DNA of 64,000 bases from Breoghania sp037026715 (GCF_037026715.1 NZ_JBANCG010000009.1:62001-126000), one strand, 5' to 3'. Shown: positions 52,797 through 61,979, counted from the first letter of the stretch. Numbers and translations: made by a program. The notes: generated by a model not told the origin, from the sequence alone.

Positions 52797-53432
52797 TTAC
52801 CGCGCGTTTGCCTCCGCCAGTAGCGCTTCGACATCCGGCAGGATGCCTTTCACGATGACGGCGACACCCGCGCCGGTCGGATGCATGCCGTCGCCAAGGT
52901 TGAGCGCCGGGTCGCCGGCAACGCCGTCCAGAAAGAACGGATAGAGCGGCACGCCGTATTCTTTCGCAAGGTCGGGGTAGATCGCATTGAACGCGCGGCC
53001 GTATTCAGGACCCATGTTGGGCGGCGCCAGCATGCCGGCGAGCAGCACGGGCAGGCCGCGCTCCTTCAGTTTCTCCAGCATGGCGGCAAGGTTCTTGCGG
53101 GTTTCCTCAGGCGCGACCCCGCGCAGCGCGTCGTTGGCCCCGAGTTCCAGGATCACCGCGTCCGCATTGTCGCCGATGGACCAGTCGAGCCGCGCCAGGC
53201 CGCCCGCGGTCGTGTCGCCGGAAACGCCCGCGTCGATCACGTTCACGTCATGACCTTTGGCCCTCAGGACCTGCTGCAGCTGATCGGGAAAGCCCTCTCC
53301 GGGATCGAGGCCGTAGCCGGCCGTCAGGCTGTCTCCGAAGGCGACGATGGTGGTCCCGTTCGCCGCTGCAGGGCCGGCGGATGCTCCGCCGACGATAAGC
53401 AGGCTGGAAATCATGATTGCCAGGAAGCGCAT
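52797..53432 (-). CDS. Arylesterase/lysophospholipase (GDSL, TesA-like), exported
   Basis: A 211-residue SGNH hydrolase. A signal peptide (MRFLAIMISSLLIVGGASAG, cleavage near PAAANG) sends it to the periplasm. Block I is FGDSLTAGYGL with the catalytic serine, block II Gly in DAGVSGDTTAGG, block III GANDALRG and block V DGMHPTGAG. These match TesA-like esterases. It is divergent from the ABC ATPase gene, and tesA-ybbA divergence is a conserved arrangement in proteobacteria, which supports both calls. Confidence 0.92.
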   Translation of the reverse strand: MRFLAIMISSLLIVGGASAGPAAANGTTIVAFGDSLTAGYGLDPGEGFPDQLQQVLRAKGHDVNVIDAGVSGDTTAGGLARLDWSIGDNADAVILELGANDALRGVAPEETRKNLAAMLEKLKERGLPVLLAGMLAPPNMGPEYGRAFNAIYPDLAKEYGVPLYPFFLDGVAGDPALNLGDGMHPTGAGVAVIVKGILPDVEALLAEANAR

Positions 53433-53674
53433 GAACCCTCTGGATTGATCGTGCTCCGTCCCCATATTGGCCGGGACACATGGTCGACGCCAATAGAGCA
53501 CGTTCGATGGAAGACCGCCAAGCGCGGTCGTTTGGTGATCTTTAGGCATTCGGCCCGTAGCGCGTGTCCGACATCGGGTGCCTGCCGCCGCATGCCAGTC
53601 ATCGGGCGCCGGACGGCAAACCCATCAGATGTCGGGCCTATCATTTGGGTTCGAGCCAGCCGAGGACAAGGCCC

Positions 53675-54397
53675 GTGGACCATCCTGCCGAACAGCCGGC
53701 CATTTCGCTCCGGGACGTTCACCTGTCGTTGGGAAACGGCGCCGCCCGGGTGCACATCCTGAAAGGGATCGATCTCGATATCGCCCGCGGCCATTCCGTC
53801 GGCATCATCGGGCCATCCGGTTCGGGCAAGTCGACGCTGCTGATGGTCATGGCGGGGCTGGAGCGGGCCGACAGCGGCACGGTGCGGGTGGCAGATACCG
53901 AACTCACCGGTCTTTCAGAGGACGAACTCGCGCGTTTTCGCGGACAACATGTCGGTATCGTCTTCCAGTCCTTTCATCTCATTCCCAACATGACGGCGCT
54001 TGAAAACGTTGCCGTGCCGCTGGAGCTTGCCGGCGAATCCCGCGCATTCGAGCGCGCCCGCGACGAACTCGCCGCCGTCGGACTCCGCGACCGCGCCACC
54101 CATTATCCGGCCCAGCTTTCCGGCGGCGAGCAGCAGCGCGTCGCCATGGCCCGCGCGCTCGTCACCGAGCCGGAGATCCTCATCGCGGACGAGCCCACCG
54201 GCAATCTCGACGAAACCACTGGCGCAAACATCATCGATCTGATGTTCGCGGCCCAGCAACGGCGCGGCACGACATTGGTGCTCGTCACCCACGATCGCTC
54301 GCTCGCCGATCGCTGCACCACCAGCGTGCGCATCCATTCCGGCCTTATCGACGCTGATCACGTCGCCCGACCCGCGCATGCGGCGGCGGGGCGCTGA
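53675..54397 (+). CDS. ABC transporter ATP-binding protein (YbbA-like)
   Basis: A 240-residue ATPase of the LolD/MacB/YbbA group. Walker A GPSGSGKST, Q-loop FQSFHLIPNMTALENV, signature LSGGEQQRVAMARAL, Walker B ILIADEPTGNLD and His-loop LVTHD. The GTG at 53675 (VDHPAEQPAISL) is preferred: GAGGA lies eight bases upstream and the protein then has family length; the frame extends 37 codons further. Divergent from the tesA-like esterase and followed by the permease, the conserved tesA-ybbA-ybbP layout. Substrate unknown. Confidence 0.9.
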   Translation: MDHPAEQPAISLRDVHLSLGNGAARVHILKGIDLDIARGHSVGIIGPSGSGKSTLLMVMAGLERADSGTVRVADTELTGLSEDELARFRGQHVGIVFQSFHLIPNMTALENVAVPLELAGESRAFERARDELAAVGLRDRATHYPAQLSGGEQQRVAMARALVTEPEILIADEPTGNLDETTGANIIDLMFAAQQRRGTTLVLVTHDRSLADRCTTSVRIHSGLIDADHVARPAHAAAGR

Positions 54398-54398
54398 C

Positions 54399-57014
54399 AT
54401 GGCGCGGGCCGCAGCAGGGGCGGCGGGCGGATACGCCACGATCGCGACGGCCTTCCGCTTCGCACTTCGCGAAATGCGCGGAGGGCTTCGCGGGTTCTAC
54501 GTCTTCATCGCCTGCATCGCACTGGGCGTTGCCGCAATCGCCGGCGTCGCCTCGCTGTCGCGCGGGCTGACCGAGGGCATCACCGGCGAGGGACGGTCGA
54601 TCCTCGGCGGCGATCTCGATTTTTCGCTGGTCCACCGCGAGGCGAGCGGGCCGGAGCGCGTCTTCCTCGATGGGCCCGGCAGGATTTCCGTGATCGCCAA
54701 CATGCGCGCCATGGCGCGAACGCCGTCCGGCGATGCGCAGGCGCTCGTCGAGGTCAAGGCGATCGACGGCGCCTATCCGCTCTTTGGAACCTTGCAGCTT
54801 TCCCGGGGCGGCGACGTGCACGCAGATCTGGCGCAAACCGGCGACGTCTGGGGCGCGGTCGTCGATCCGGCACTTCTGGCCCGTCTCGACATAGCCGTGG
54901 GCGACCAGATCACGCTCGGCTACGCGAAGCTCAAGGTGGTCGACACGATCGCATCGGAGCCCGACAAGCTCAGCGGCGGAGTCGATTTCGGACCGCGGCT
55001 GATGATCTCGCGCGCCGCGCTCGACGCTTCCAGGCTGTTGCAGCCCGGCACCCTGGTGCGCTGGCATCACCGCGTGGCCATCGACGGGGCTTCGGCGGGG
55101 CCGGCTGGCGATGCGGCCGTCAAGGCGGTGCGGGAGGAGGCGGAGGCACGCTTTCCCGATGCGGGCTGGCGGATCCGCAGCCGCGACAATGCCGCGCCGG
55201 GGCTCAGTCGCAGCATCGGCCAGTTCTCGCAATTCCTGACACTCGTTGGCCTCACCGCCCTGGTGGTCGGCGGTGTCGGCGTCGCCAATGCGGTGCGCGC
55301 CTTTCTCGATTCCAAGCGGTCGGTCATTGCCACCTTCAAATGCGTCGGGGCGCCGGGAAGCTTCGTCTTCTGGCTCTACCTGATGCAGATCCTGTTGCTG
55401 GCCGGCCTTGGCGTGGCGATCGGTCTGGTGCTCGGAGCGCTTCTGCCGTTTGCGGCCGGGGCGGCTCTGTCCGGCGTGCTGCCGGTGCGGGTGATCGCCG
55501 GCATCTATCCGGGTGAGCTGGCGCTGGGGCTCGTCTACGGTCTGCTCACCGCGCTCGCCTTCGCGCTCTGGCCACTGGGGCGCGCGCATGACGTGCCGCC
55601 GACCGCGCTCTTTCGCGACGAAATCGGCACAGGTGTTCGTCTGCCACGTCGGCGTTACGTCACCGCGGCGGCCCTCACGGTGCTGCTGCTGGCGGGGCTT
55701 GTCGTCCTGCTTTCCTACGAGAGGCGCATCGCGCTCATCTATGTCTGTGCCGCCGCCGCGTCCTTCATTCTGCTGTTCGCGGTGGGACGCGGGGTCATGG
55801 CGTTGGCGCGGCACATGCCGCGCTTCGGCGCAATTTCGGGACGTGCAGCCGCGCTTGCGACCGAGTGGCGTCTGGCGCTTGGCAACATCCATCGTCCCGG
55901 CGCGCTGACGCCATCGGTCACCCTGTCTCTCGGGCTCGGGCTGACGCTGCTCGTCGCGCTGACGCTGATCGACGGAAATCTCAGGCGCGAGCTTACGACG
56001 CGGATCGCGGGCGATGCGCCGAGCTTTTTCTTCCTCGATATCCAGAGCGACCAGATGCCCGCATTCCGCGACCTGATCGCCCGGGAGGCGCCGAAGGCGG
56101 AGCTCGTGACCGCACCCATGCTGCGCGGGCGCTTGGTGAAGCTCAGCGGGGTGCCTGCATCGCAGGTCCAGCCGGCGCCGGACGCAGCCTGGGTGCTTCG
56201 CGGCGACCGCGGCATCACCTATTCCGCCGATCTGCCGGAGAATTCCGAACTCGTCGCCGGCAAATGGTGGCCGAAGGACTATACCGGCGAGCCGCTTGTT
56301 TCCTTCGAGGGCAAGCTTGCCAAGGGGCTGGGGCTCAAGATCGGCGATCCGGTAACCGTCAACGTGCTTGGGCGCGAGATCACGGCGCGGGTCGCCAACA
56401 CGCGGGACGTGGAGTGGGAGAGCCTGGCGCTCAACTTCGTCATGGTGTTTTCGCCAAACACCTTCGCCGGTGCGCCGCATTCCTATCTCGCCACCGTCAC
56501 CTGGAAAGAACCGGTCGGCACGACGCGCGAAATCGCGTTGCTGAAATCTGTTTCCAACGCCCTGCCGACGGTAACCGGCGTGCGCGTCAAGGATGCGATC
56601 AATCAGGTGAACGATCTCGTCGGCCAGCTCGCCTGGGCAATCCGGGGCGCCTCCGCCATCACGCTCATCGCCAGCGTTCTGGTTCTGGCGGGCGCGCTGG
56701 CCGCCGGTCACAGCAACCGCATCCATGATGCGGTGATCCTCAAGACGCTTGGGGCGACCCGTGCCCGGCTGATCGCCGCCTATGCGATGGAATATGCCAT
56801 GCTGGGGATCGCAACGGCGGTCTTTGCCGTGATCGCCGGCACCGTGGCGGCCTGGTACGTGATCGTGGAGATCATGCATGTCGGCTTCGCGTTCCAGCCG
56901 ATGACGGCGCTTGTCGCCGCGCTCGTCGCGCTGGTGCTTTCCGTGGGCTTCGGCCTGATCGGCACGTGGCGTGTGCTGGGCGAACGGCCGGCGCCGGTTC
57001 TGCGCAATCTCTAA
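54399..57014 (+). CDS. FtsX-like ABC permease (YbbP-like)
   Basis: An 871-residue membrane protein. An N-terminal membrane segment precedes a MacB-like periplasmic domain. Then come two FtsX blocks: residues about 265-410 (FLTLVGLTALVVGGVGVANA, RSVIATFKCVGAPGSFVFWL) and the end (SNRIHDAVILKTLGATRARL). Lipoprotein- or lipid-releasing ABC systems share this layout. The ATG at 54399 lies one base after the ATPase stop; another in-frame ATG is at 54378. The stop codon overlaps the stop of the convergent AT-rich gene. Confidence 0.9.
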   Translation: MARAAAGAAGGYATIATAFRFALREMRGGLRGFYVFIACIALGVAAIAGVASLSRGLTEGITGEGRSILGGDLDFSLVHREASGPERVFLDGPGRISVIANMRAMARTPSGDAQALVEVKAIDGAYPLFGTLQLSRGGDVHADLAQTGDVWGAVVDPALLARLDIAVGDQITLGYAKLKVVDTIASEPDKLSGGVDFGPRLMISRAALDASRLLQPGTLVRWHHRVAIDGASAGPAGDAAVKAVREEAEARFPDAGWRIRSRDNAAPGLSRSIGQFSQFLTLVGLTALVVGGVGVANAVRAFLDSKRSVIATFKCVGAPGSFVFWLYLMQILLLAGLGVAIGLVLGALLPFAAGAALSGVLPVRVIAGIYPGELALGLVYGLLTALAFALWPLGRAHDVPPTALFRDEIGTGVRLPRRRYVTAAALTVLLLAGLVVLLSYERRIALIYVCAAAASFILLFAVGRGVMALARHMPRFGAISGRAAALATEWRLALGNIHRPGALTPSVTLSLGLGLTLLVALTLIDGNLRRELTTRIAGDAPSFFFLDIQSDQMPAFRDLIAREAPKAELVTAPMLRGRLVKLSGVPASQVQPAPDAAWVLRGDRGITYSADLPENSELVAGKWWPKDYTGEPLVSFEGKLAKGLGLKIGDPVTVNVLGREITARVANTRDVEWESLALNFVMVFSPNTFAGAPHSYLATVTWKEPVGTTREIALLKSVSNALPTVTGVRVKDAINQVNDLVGQLAWAIRGASAITLIASVLVLAGALAAGHSNRIHDAVILKTLGATRARLIAAYAMEYAMLGIATAVFAVIAGTVAAWYVIVEIMHVGFAFQPMTALVAALVALVLSVGFGLIGTWRVLGERPAPVLRNL

Positions 57015-57784
57015 GTGTTTCGGAAATTCTTCGTGTAATATGCTCCTATTCCAACTCTTCGAGGTGTGACGGGTTCGAATTTGTTTGAGTTTAGAGATCG
57101 TATTCCATCTTCTGTCGCCGCGCGCGCAAATAATGCACTTGGATTTCTTTCATTAAATATAGCATTTATGCCTGACAAAGCGGCAGCCTTTCCATATCGA
57201 CTTTTAGAATATATAGCTCCTATGTAGTAAGTCTTCTTGTTTTTTTGGTTGGAAGTATCTAGCCATGCTCTGTCTGGATTCGCGCCATTAAAAGTCCCAT
57301 TTTTGATGGCAGATATGCCGGACTTCGATATCTTATAGATACAGAAATACCCATTTATGCTGATTTTACCATCATCTCTTCGCTTAAAAACTTTCCAGAA
57401 AGATTTGTGATCAATACTATAAATTCTCCTTATTTGCTCTATATTTGAAGATTCATCCCCAAAAACGTTATTTGAAATTGTGTCAATTTGATTTAAATCG
57501 GCGAAATTACATGGTTCGACGCACCATTCGCCACGGAAAAAAGAAAATGAAAGCGATGAGGTAGCCTTGTCATATAACTTGTAAATGGTATAATATGCTA
57601 TAAGAAAGAGTAACAATATAGAGGATGCATCTATTATGTGTTCTCTGTGTGTGCATAAAATTCCGCCTTCAGAAATAAAATATGTGCAAATTGGCTTAAA
57701 AACTCTATCGCCAATGTCCACTGCATTCGATAGTACGATTATTATTAATATTATAATAACTATACTGTAGTTTTTTTTGTTCAT
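57011..57784 (-). CDS. Membrane-anchored protein with GNAT-like C-terminus, AT-rich, unknown function
   Basis: A 257-residue protein in a strikingly A+T-rich segment. Two membrane helices (about residues 6-22 and 53-68); the Lys-rich ends place the rest in the cytoplasm. The C-terminal half looks to me like a GNAT acyltransferase fold: a strand pair (GYFCIYKIS), then YYIGAIYSKSRYGKAAALSG, where RYGKAA occupies the position of the acyl-CoA loop, and ATEDGIRSLNSNKFEPV, the N-x-x-x-x-x-GF-like last element. This is by eye only. AT-rich codons (Ile/Asn/Lys/Ser) differ sharply from the neighbours and suggest transfer. Its stop interlocks with that of the permease. Confidence 0.65.
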   Translation of the reverse strand: MNKKNYSIVIIILIIIVLSNAVDIGDRVFKPICTYFISEGGILCTHREHIIDASSILLLFLIAYYTIYKLYDKATSSLSFSFFRGEWCVEPCNFADLNQIDTISNNVFGDESSNIEQIRRIYSIDHKSFWKVFKRRDDGKISINGYFCIYKISKSGISAIKNGTFNGANPDRAWLDTSNQKNKKTYYIGAIYSKSRYGKAAALSGINAIFNERNPSALFARAATEDGIRSLNSNKFEPVTPRRVGIGAYYTKNFRNT

Positions 57785-58041
57785 TCCGGCGCCTTTTACT
57801 TTTCGACTATTTTGAATATATATTAATATGATTTTTTGATATTGGTTTATCGAAGCTATTTGACCCTAGGGTATATTGTCTAGTGGGCGTTAGTCTATTT
57901 TTATTTTTCTCTGCAATATTTCTTTTTTGAAGTCATTGATATCCCGCTGTGTAATGTCAATCTCGATTGCTGATTTTCTCGTTTTTCAGGCCTGCGGGTT
58001 TTCCGAGGCCTTCATTCATTTCAGAGCCGTGAGTGCGTCTT
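57785..58041. other. AT-rich spacer upstream of the GNAT-like gene
   Basis: About 255 bases, A+T-rich up to 57970 and normal afterwards; the composition border is sharp. It should hold the promoter of the minus-strand AT-rich gene. Near 57986 an AGGCCT pair forms a small hairpin. No direct repeats flanking the island were recognised by eye. Confidence 0.5.
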
Positions 58042-58698
58042 ATGAGGCCAATTCATCTTGAGCAGGTGCTCGACTTCGTGCGCGAGGTCGATCTGAGGTT
58101 GGGGGCATGCGGCCCGGGCGGCACGCGCGATGGCCTCGAACGCAATGCCGTTTCGCTCCTGTCATCGCTCGATCAGGCGCGCCGCGACGAGCTTGCAGCG
58201 GCAATGAGCGAGGTATGCGGGCTGCTGCGCGCCTCCGCGATCAAGGTGGCGGTTGAGCCGCCCGAAAGCGCGGACGCGCAATGGTGCATGCAGGAGTATT
58301 TTCAGGAGCTGGCCAGGCGTTTCGATGCCGGCTTCGATCCCTCGGCGAGCAATCCGGCGGATGCGGCTTCGCTGCGCGCCCCCCACGGAGCCTTCGTTAT
58401 CGCCCGGCTCGACGGCAAGCCGGTCGGCTGCGGTGCGGTCAAGCAGATCAAGGCCGGCATGGGCGAGGTCAAGCGTATGTGGGTGGCCGATGGCGCACGC
58501 GGGCTCGGTGTCGGGCGGCGGATCATCGAGGTGCTGGAGGCGGAGGCGCGGGGCTTCGGGATTTCGCTTCTCCGGCTGGAGACCAACCGCAACCTGACGG
58601 AGGCGCTCGCCCTCTACCGCTCCTCCGGCTACCGGGAGGTGCCGGCCTTCAACGACGAACCCTATGCGCACCATTGGTTCGAGAAGGATCTTGGCTGA
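58042..58698 (+). CDS. GNAT family N-acetyltransferase with N-terminal helical extension
   Basis: A 218-residue protein. The GNAT domain fills the last 145 residues: FVIARLDGKPVGCGAVKQIK, then GEVKRMWVADGARGLGVGRR (the acyl-CoA loop RGLGVGRR) and LRLETNRNLTEALALYRSSG. This layout resembles the acetyltransferase half of MarR-GNAT fusions. The N-terminal 75 residues are helical but do not show a winged-helix pattern. The ATG at 58042 is chosen; a GTG three codons earlier is possible. It directly follows the AT-rich island. Confidence 0.85.
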   Translation: MRPIHLEQVLDFVREVDLRLGACGPGGTRDGLERNAVSLLSSLDQARRDELAAAMSEVCGLLRASAIKVAVEPPESADAQWCMQEYFQELARRFDAGFDPSASNPADAASLRAPHGAFVIARLDGKPVGCGAVKQIKAGMGEVKRMWVADGARGLGVGRRIIEVLEAEARGFGISLLRLETNRNLTEALALYRSSGYREVPAFNDEPYAHHWFEKDLG

Positions 58699-58884
58699 GC
58701 CTGCTCGCCCGCCGCCCCGCCGTGTGCCGAAGACCTTAACCAATTCAACGGCCACGGGGATAAAATCACGCGAATGTGCCATGATGCGGTCTTGTTCGTG
58801 GTGCCGCATGCCACCATATTCGACGCAGCGCCCGTCCAGGCGCCTATGTGTCTCTTCGGGGCGTAATCAAAAGCGAGGATTTCG

Positions 58885-59664
58885 ATGGCGACCTTCGACC
58901 GTAATCAGGCAACCCGATATGCGGGTTCGCGCGCCGAGGCCGGCCTCTATGACGCTGGCCTCAGGGCCTACATGCTGCGCGTGTACAACTACATGGCGCT
59001 CGGCCTCGGTATCACCGGGCTCGCAGCGCTCGGCACCTTCATGCTGTCGGTGACCGACAACCCGGCGAACGCCGTGGCGCAGCTCAACAATGGCATGATG
59101 CTCACCAATCTCGGTGTCGCGCTGTTTGCCAGCCCGCTGAAGTGGGTGGTGATCCTGGCGCCGCTGGCGATGGTGTTCTTCCTCTCGTTCCGCATCCAGA
59201 AGATGAGCGTCGGGGCCGCGCAGGGCACGTTCTGGGCCTATGCCGCGCTGGTGGGCATTTCGCTCTCCTCGATCCTGATGGTCTACACGCATGAGTCGGT
59301 GGCGCGGGTGTTCTTCATCACCGCGGCCTCCTTCGGTGGCCTAAGCCTCTTCGGCTACACCACGAAGAAGGATCTGTCCGGCTGGGGCTCGTTCCTGTTC
59401 ATGGGCCTGATCGGCATCATCATCGCGTCGCTGGTGAATATCTTCATCGGCTCCAGCGCGCTGCAGTTCGCCGTGTCCGTGATCGGCGTGCTCGTCTTTG
59501 CCGGTCTTACCGCCTACGACACGCAGCAGATCAAGGAGATGTACTATTCGGGGGACAGCGATGTCGTCGCCGGCCGCAAGGCGATCATGGGCGCGCTCAG
59601 GCTGTACCTGGACTTCATCAACCTGTTCATCATGCTGATGCAGCTCTTCGGCAACCGCGACTAG
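58885..59664 (+). CDS. Bax inhibitor-1/YccA family membrane protein
   Basis: A 259-residue protein with seven hydrophobic segments. AGLYDAGLRAYMLRVYNYMA starts the family core, and the C-terminus carries FAGLTAYDTQQIKEMYYSGD and ALRLYLDFINLFIMLMQLFG, near-invariant in bacterial BI-1 proteins. Relatives are pH-sensitive calcium leak channels, or interact with FtsH in E. coli. Single gene; AGCGAGGA precedes the ATG. A bidirectional terminator follows. Confidence 0.93.
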   Translation: MATFDRNQATRYAGSRAEAGLYDAGLRAYMLRVYNYMALGLGITGLAALGTFMLSVTDNPANAVAQLNNGMMLTNLGVALFASPLKWVVILAPLAMVFFLSFRIQKMSVGAAQGTFWAYAALVGISLSSILMVYTHESVARVFFITAASFGGLSLFGYTTKKDLSGWGSFLFMGLIGIIIASLVNIFIGSSALQFAVSVIGVLVFAGLTAYDTQQIKEMYYSGDSDVVAGRKAIMGALRLYLDFINLFIMLMQLFGNRD

Positions 59665-59699
59665 CTTTCTCGTCCGCATCGCGGATTGTCCGGAAACTG

Positions 59700-59733
59700 A
59701 AAACGGGCGCGGATCACTCCGCGCCCGTTTTTC
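59700..59733. terminator. Bidirectional intrinsic terminator
   Basis: AAAACGGGCGCGGA at 59700-59713 pairs perfectly over 14 bases with TCCGCGCCCGTTTT at 59718-59731, followed by T; the A-run on the other side makes it work in both directions, between convergent genes. Confidence 0.9.
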
Positions 59734-59766
59734 ATTGCCGTACCGGTTGCCCGGCTGAATTCCGCC

Positions 59767-61050
59767 TCAGGCGGGTTCCTTGTCCTTCAGCTTCGAGATG
59801 TTCAGCATCTGCATGACGGCCTTTTCGTAGTAGGGCTCGGTGGAACCCTTGCGGACCTTGCGCAGGAAATATTTCTCGAAGGCAACCTTGGCCAGGTGCA
59901 CCCACTTGCCGCTCGACGACCAGTTGACGTTGCGCGGCGGATTCTGTGGCTGGGCGACGAAGACCACCCCGCCGTCGCCGAAATCGGCAAGGCAGATGGC
60001 GTTCCAGGAGCCCTGATGGGTGGGTTCCTTGCCGGCCACGATCTCCTTCAGGTTCCAGGCGATCGCGGTCACCATGCTCTCGATCATGTAACCCGTCTTG
60101 GGCACGCCGACGGGCACCGGGGTCGCTTCCAGCGGGGCGATGGCGATGCAGACGCCGGCGCCGAAGATGTTTGCGTATTTCGGGTTGCGCTGGTGCTTGT
60201 CGACGATGACGAAGCCGCGCGGATTGACCAATCCCTCGATGCCCATCAATGCGGGAATGCCGCGAAAGGCCGGAAGCATCATCGAGTAGCCGAACGGCAA
60301 CTCGCGGGTCTTCTTCACAGCGCCGTCGTCGTCGTGTTCGAGGACGGTCATCTTGCCTTCCTCAACCTTCGCCACCTTGGCATTGGTGATCCAGCGGATG
60401 TGGCGTTCGCGCATCTCCGATTCCAGCAGGCCCTTGGTATCGCCCACGCCGCCGAGGCCGAGATGGCCGACATAGGGCTCGGCGGTGACGAAGGTCATCG
60501 GCACCTTGTCGCGGATCTTCCGCTTCCTCAGGTCGGTGTCCATGATCATCGCGAATTCGTAGGCCGGGCCGTAGCATGAGGCGCCCTGCACCGCACCGAC
60601 CACGATCGGCCCGGGATTGGCGCAGAAGGCCTCCCATCCGGCCTGCGCGCTGGTGGCGTGCTCGACGTCGCAGACCGACTGCGTGAAGCCCTCCGGACCC
60701 AGACCCTCGATCTCGTCGAATGCGAGTTCGGGGCCGGTGGCGATCACCAGGTAATCGTAGCCCATGGTCTCGCCGTTGGAGAGCCTTACGGCGTTTTCCT
60801 CCGGCAGCACCTTTTCGGCCGCCGCGTGGACGAATTTCACGCCGTGGCGGGGCAGCGTGGAGGCGAGGTCGACGGTGATGTCCTCGCGCGTGCGCCACTT
60901 GACGGCCACCCACGGGTTGGACGGCGTGAACTGGAAATAGGGCGCCTTGGAAACGACCGTCACCTCGTGCGACTTGCCAAGCGCCTCGCGGATCTCGTAG
61001 GCCGCCGATATGCCGGCCACGCCTCCGCCGAGAATGAGAACCCGGGACAT
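59767..61050 (-). CDS. sqr: Sulfide:quinone oxidoreductase
   Basis: A 427-residue FAD enzyme. The first dinucleotide motif is LGGGVAGISAAYEI; FGAGVCIAIAP contacts FAD. Three cysteines, Cys127, Cys159 (GASCYGPAYEF) and Cys353, sit almost exactly where the essential trio (128, 160, 356) lies in the A. ferrooxidans enzyme, which argues for a true SQR rather than flavocytochrome c or NDH-2. The C-terminus (VHLAKVAFEKYFLRKVRKGS) is the amphipathic membrane anchor. It oxidises sulfide to polysulfide at the inner membrane. AGGAGGAATGCA precedes the ATG. Confidence 0.92.
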   Translation of the reverse strand: MSRVLILGGGVAGISAAYEIREALGKSHEVTVVSKAPYFQFTPSNPWVAVKWRTREDITVDLASTLPRHGVKFVHAAAEKVLPEENAVRLSNGETMGYDYLVIATGPELAFDEIEGLGPEGFTQSVCDVEHATSAQAGWEAFCANPGPIVVGAVQGASCYGPAYEFAMIMDTDLRKRKIRDKVPMTFVTAEPYVGHLGLGGVGDTKGLLESEMRERHIRWITNAKVAKVEEGKMTVLEHDDDGAVKKTRELPFGYSMMLPAFRGIPALMGIEGLVNPRGFVIVDKHQRNPKYANIFGAGVCIAIAPLEATPVPVGVPKTGYMIESMVTAIAWNLKEIVAGKEPTHQGSWNAICLADFGDGGVVFVAQPQNPPRNVNWSSSGKWVHLAKVAFEKYFLRKVRKGSTEPYYEKAVMQMLNISKLKDKEPA

Positions 61051-61436
61051 TGCATTCCTCCTGTTTTCCCCGCGGCGTGGACTTGTTCTTGTTGGTTCGT
61101 CAAGTTGCCGGAGCGGTTTGCCGGGATGGGGCGGCTGTGCCGTCTTCCCCCGGTTGCCCCGCGCGGGCCGCAGAACGGCGCGGGCGTTCGATACATTATA
61201 TTAATACATTCGAATGTTAGTATATAATAATATTTTGCGCAATGGAGAACATGGCTGCCGCAGGGTTTCGGGTCTGAACCGTTGCGTCATCGATCCGCGA
61301 CTGTTCCATTGAACAGGAGCCGGCTTCTGTCGGCATTGATAATTCCCGGCTGGACGGAAGGCCCCTTGCAGCGCAATATCCAGCTGCGCTCTTGCTGGCG
61401 CGCCTGCCCATCCTCAAGACACTCCACTCCCGACCC
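61051..61436. other. Divergent spacer between sqr and an acetyltransferase gene
   Basis: About 385 bases; normal G+C except for a sharp A+T-rich block at 61190-61236 that holds the operator candidate below. No gene is called. Confidence 0.4.
61191..61236. promoter_or_regulatory. AT-rich palindromic operator candidate upstream of sqr
   Basis: The 12-base palindrome ACATTCGAATGT at 61206-61217 is embedded in about 45 bases of almost pure A/T (TTATATTAATAC on one side, TTAGTATATAATAATATT on the other). AT-rich imperfect palindromes of this type are bound by ArsR-family sulfide sensors such as BigR/SqrR. It lies about 150 bases upstream of the sqr start. Regulator identity is inference. Confidence 0.45.
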
Positions 61437-61979
61437 ATGACCCATCTTACCATCCGCCCCGCCTGCGGGGACGACATTCCCACGATCACCGCGATCTATG
61501 CCGAAGCGGTTCGCACCGGAACGGCCTCCTTCGAGCTGGTTGCGCCGGACGAGGACGAAATGCGCCGTCGTTTCGAGGCGCTCGTGCAGGGAGGGTATCC
61601 CTATCTCGCCTGTGAGGCAGAGATCGACGGCGTGGCCCGGCTTCTGGGCTATTCCTACGCCGGTGCCTATCGTCCGCGCCCGGCCTACCGGGGGACGGTG
61701 GAGAATTCTGTCTATGTGGCGGCGGAAGCCCGGCGCCTCGGCGTGGGCCGCGCGCTTCTGACCCGCCTCATTGAGGAGGCGACGGCACGCGACTTCCGGC
61801 AGATGGTGGCGGTGATCGGCGACAGCGCCAATGTCGCCTCGATCGAGCTTCACCGCTCGATGGGCTTTGCAATGGTCGGCACGCTGAAGGATGTCGGCCG
61901 CAAGTTCGACCGCTGGCTCGATACGGTGCTGATGCAGCGCCCGCTCGGCGACGGCGCGCAAACGCCTCCCCAAAAGTGA
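61437..61979 (+). CDS. GNAT N-acetyltransferase, phosphinothricin acetyltransferase-like
   Basis: A 180-residue enzyme. ITAIYAEAVRTGTASFELVA near the start and YAGAYRPRPAYRGTVENSVY in the middle are signatures of the PAT/Bar/MnaT group; the acyl-CoA loop is RRLGVGRALLTRLIEEATAR. Relatives acetylate phosphinothricin or methionine derivatives. The ATG at 61437 gives MTHLTIRPACGDDIPT; the frame extends 15 codons upstream. Divergent from sqr. Confidence 0.92.
   Translation: MTHLTIRPACGDDIPTITAIYAEAVRTGTASFELVAPDEDEMRRRFEALVQGGYPYLACEAEIDGVARLLGYSYAGAYRPRPAYRGTVENSVYVAAEARRLGVGRALLTRLIEEATARDFRQMVAVIGDSANVASIELHRSMGFAMVGTLKDVGRKFDRWLDTVLMQRPLGDGAQTPPQK

Noticed and set aside
54345..56879. An 844-codon minus-strand frame opposite the FtsX-like permease
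   Set aside because: The plus-strand permease is clear; the minus frame is a charged shadow rich in Asp, Arg, His and Gly.
58042..58698. MarR-GNAT fusion
   Set aside because: The N-terminal part is too short and lacks the MarR winged-helix pattern; only the GNAT half is supported.
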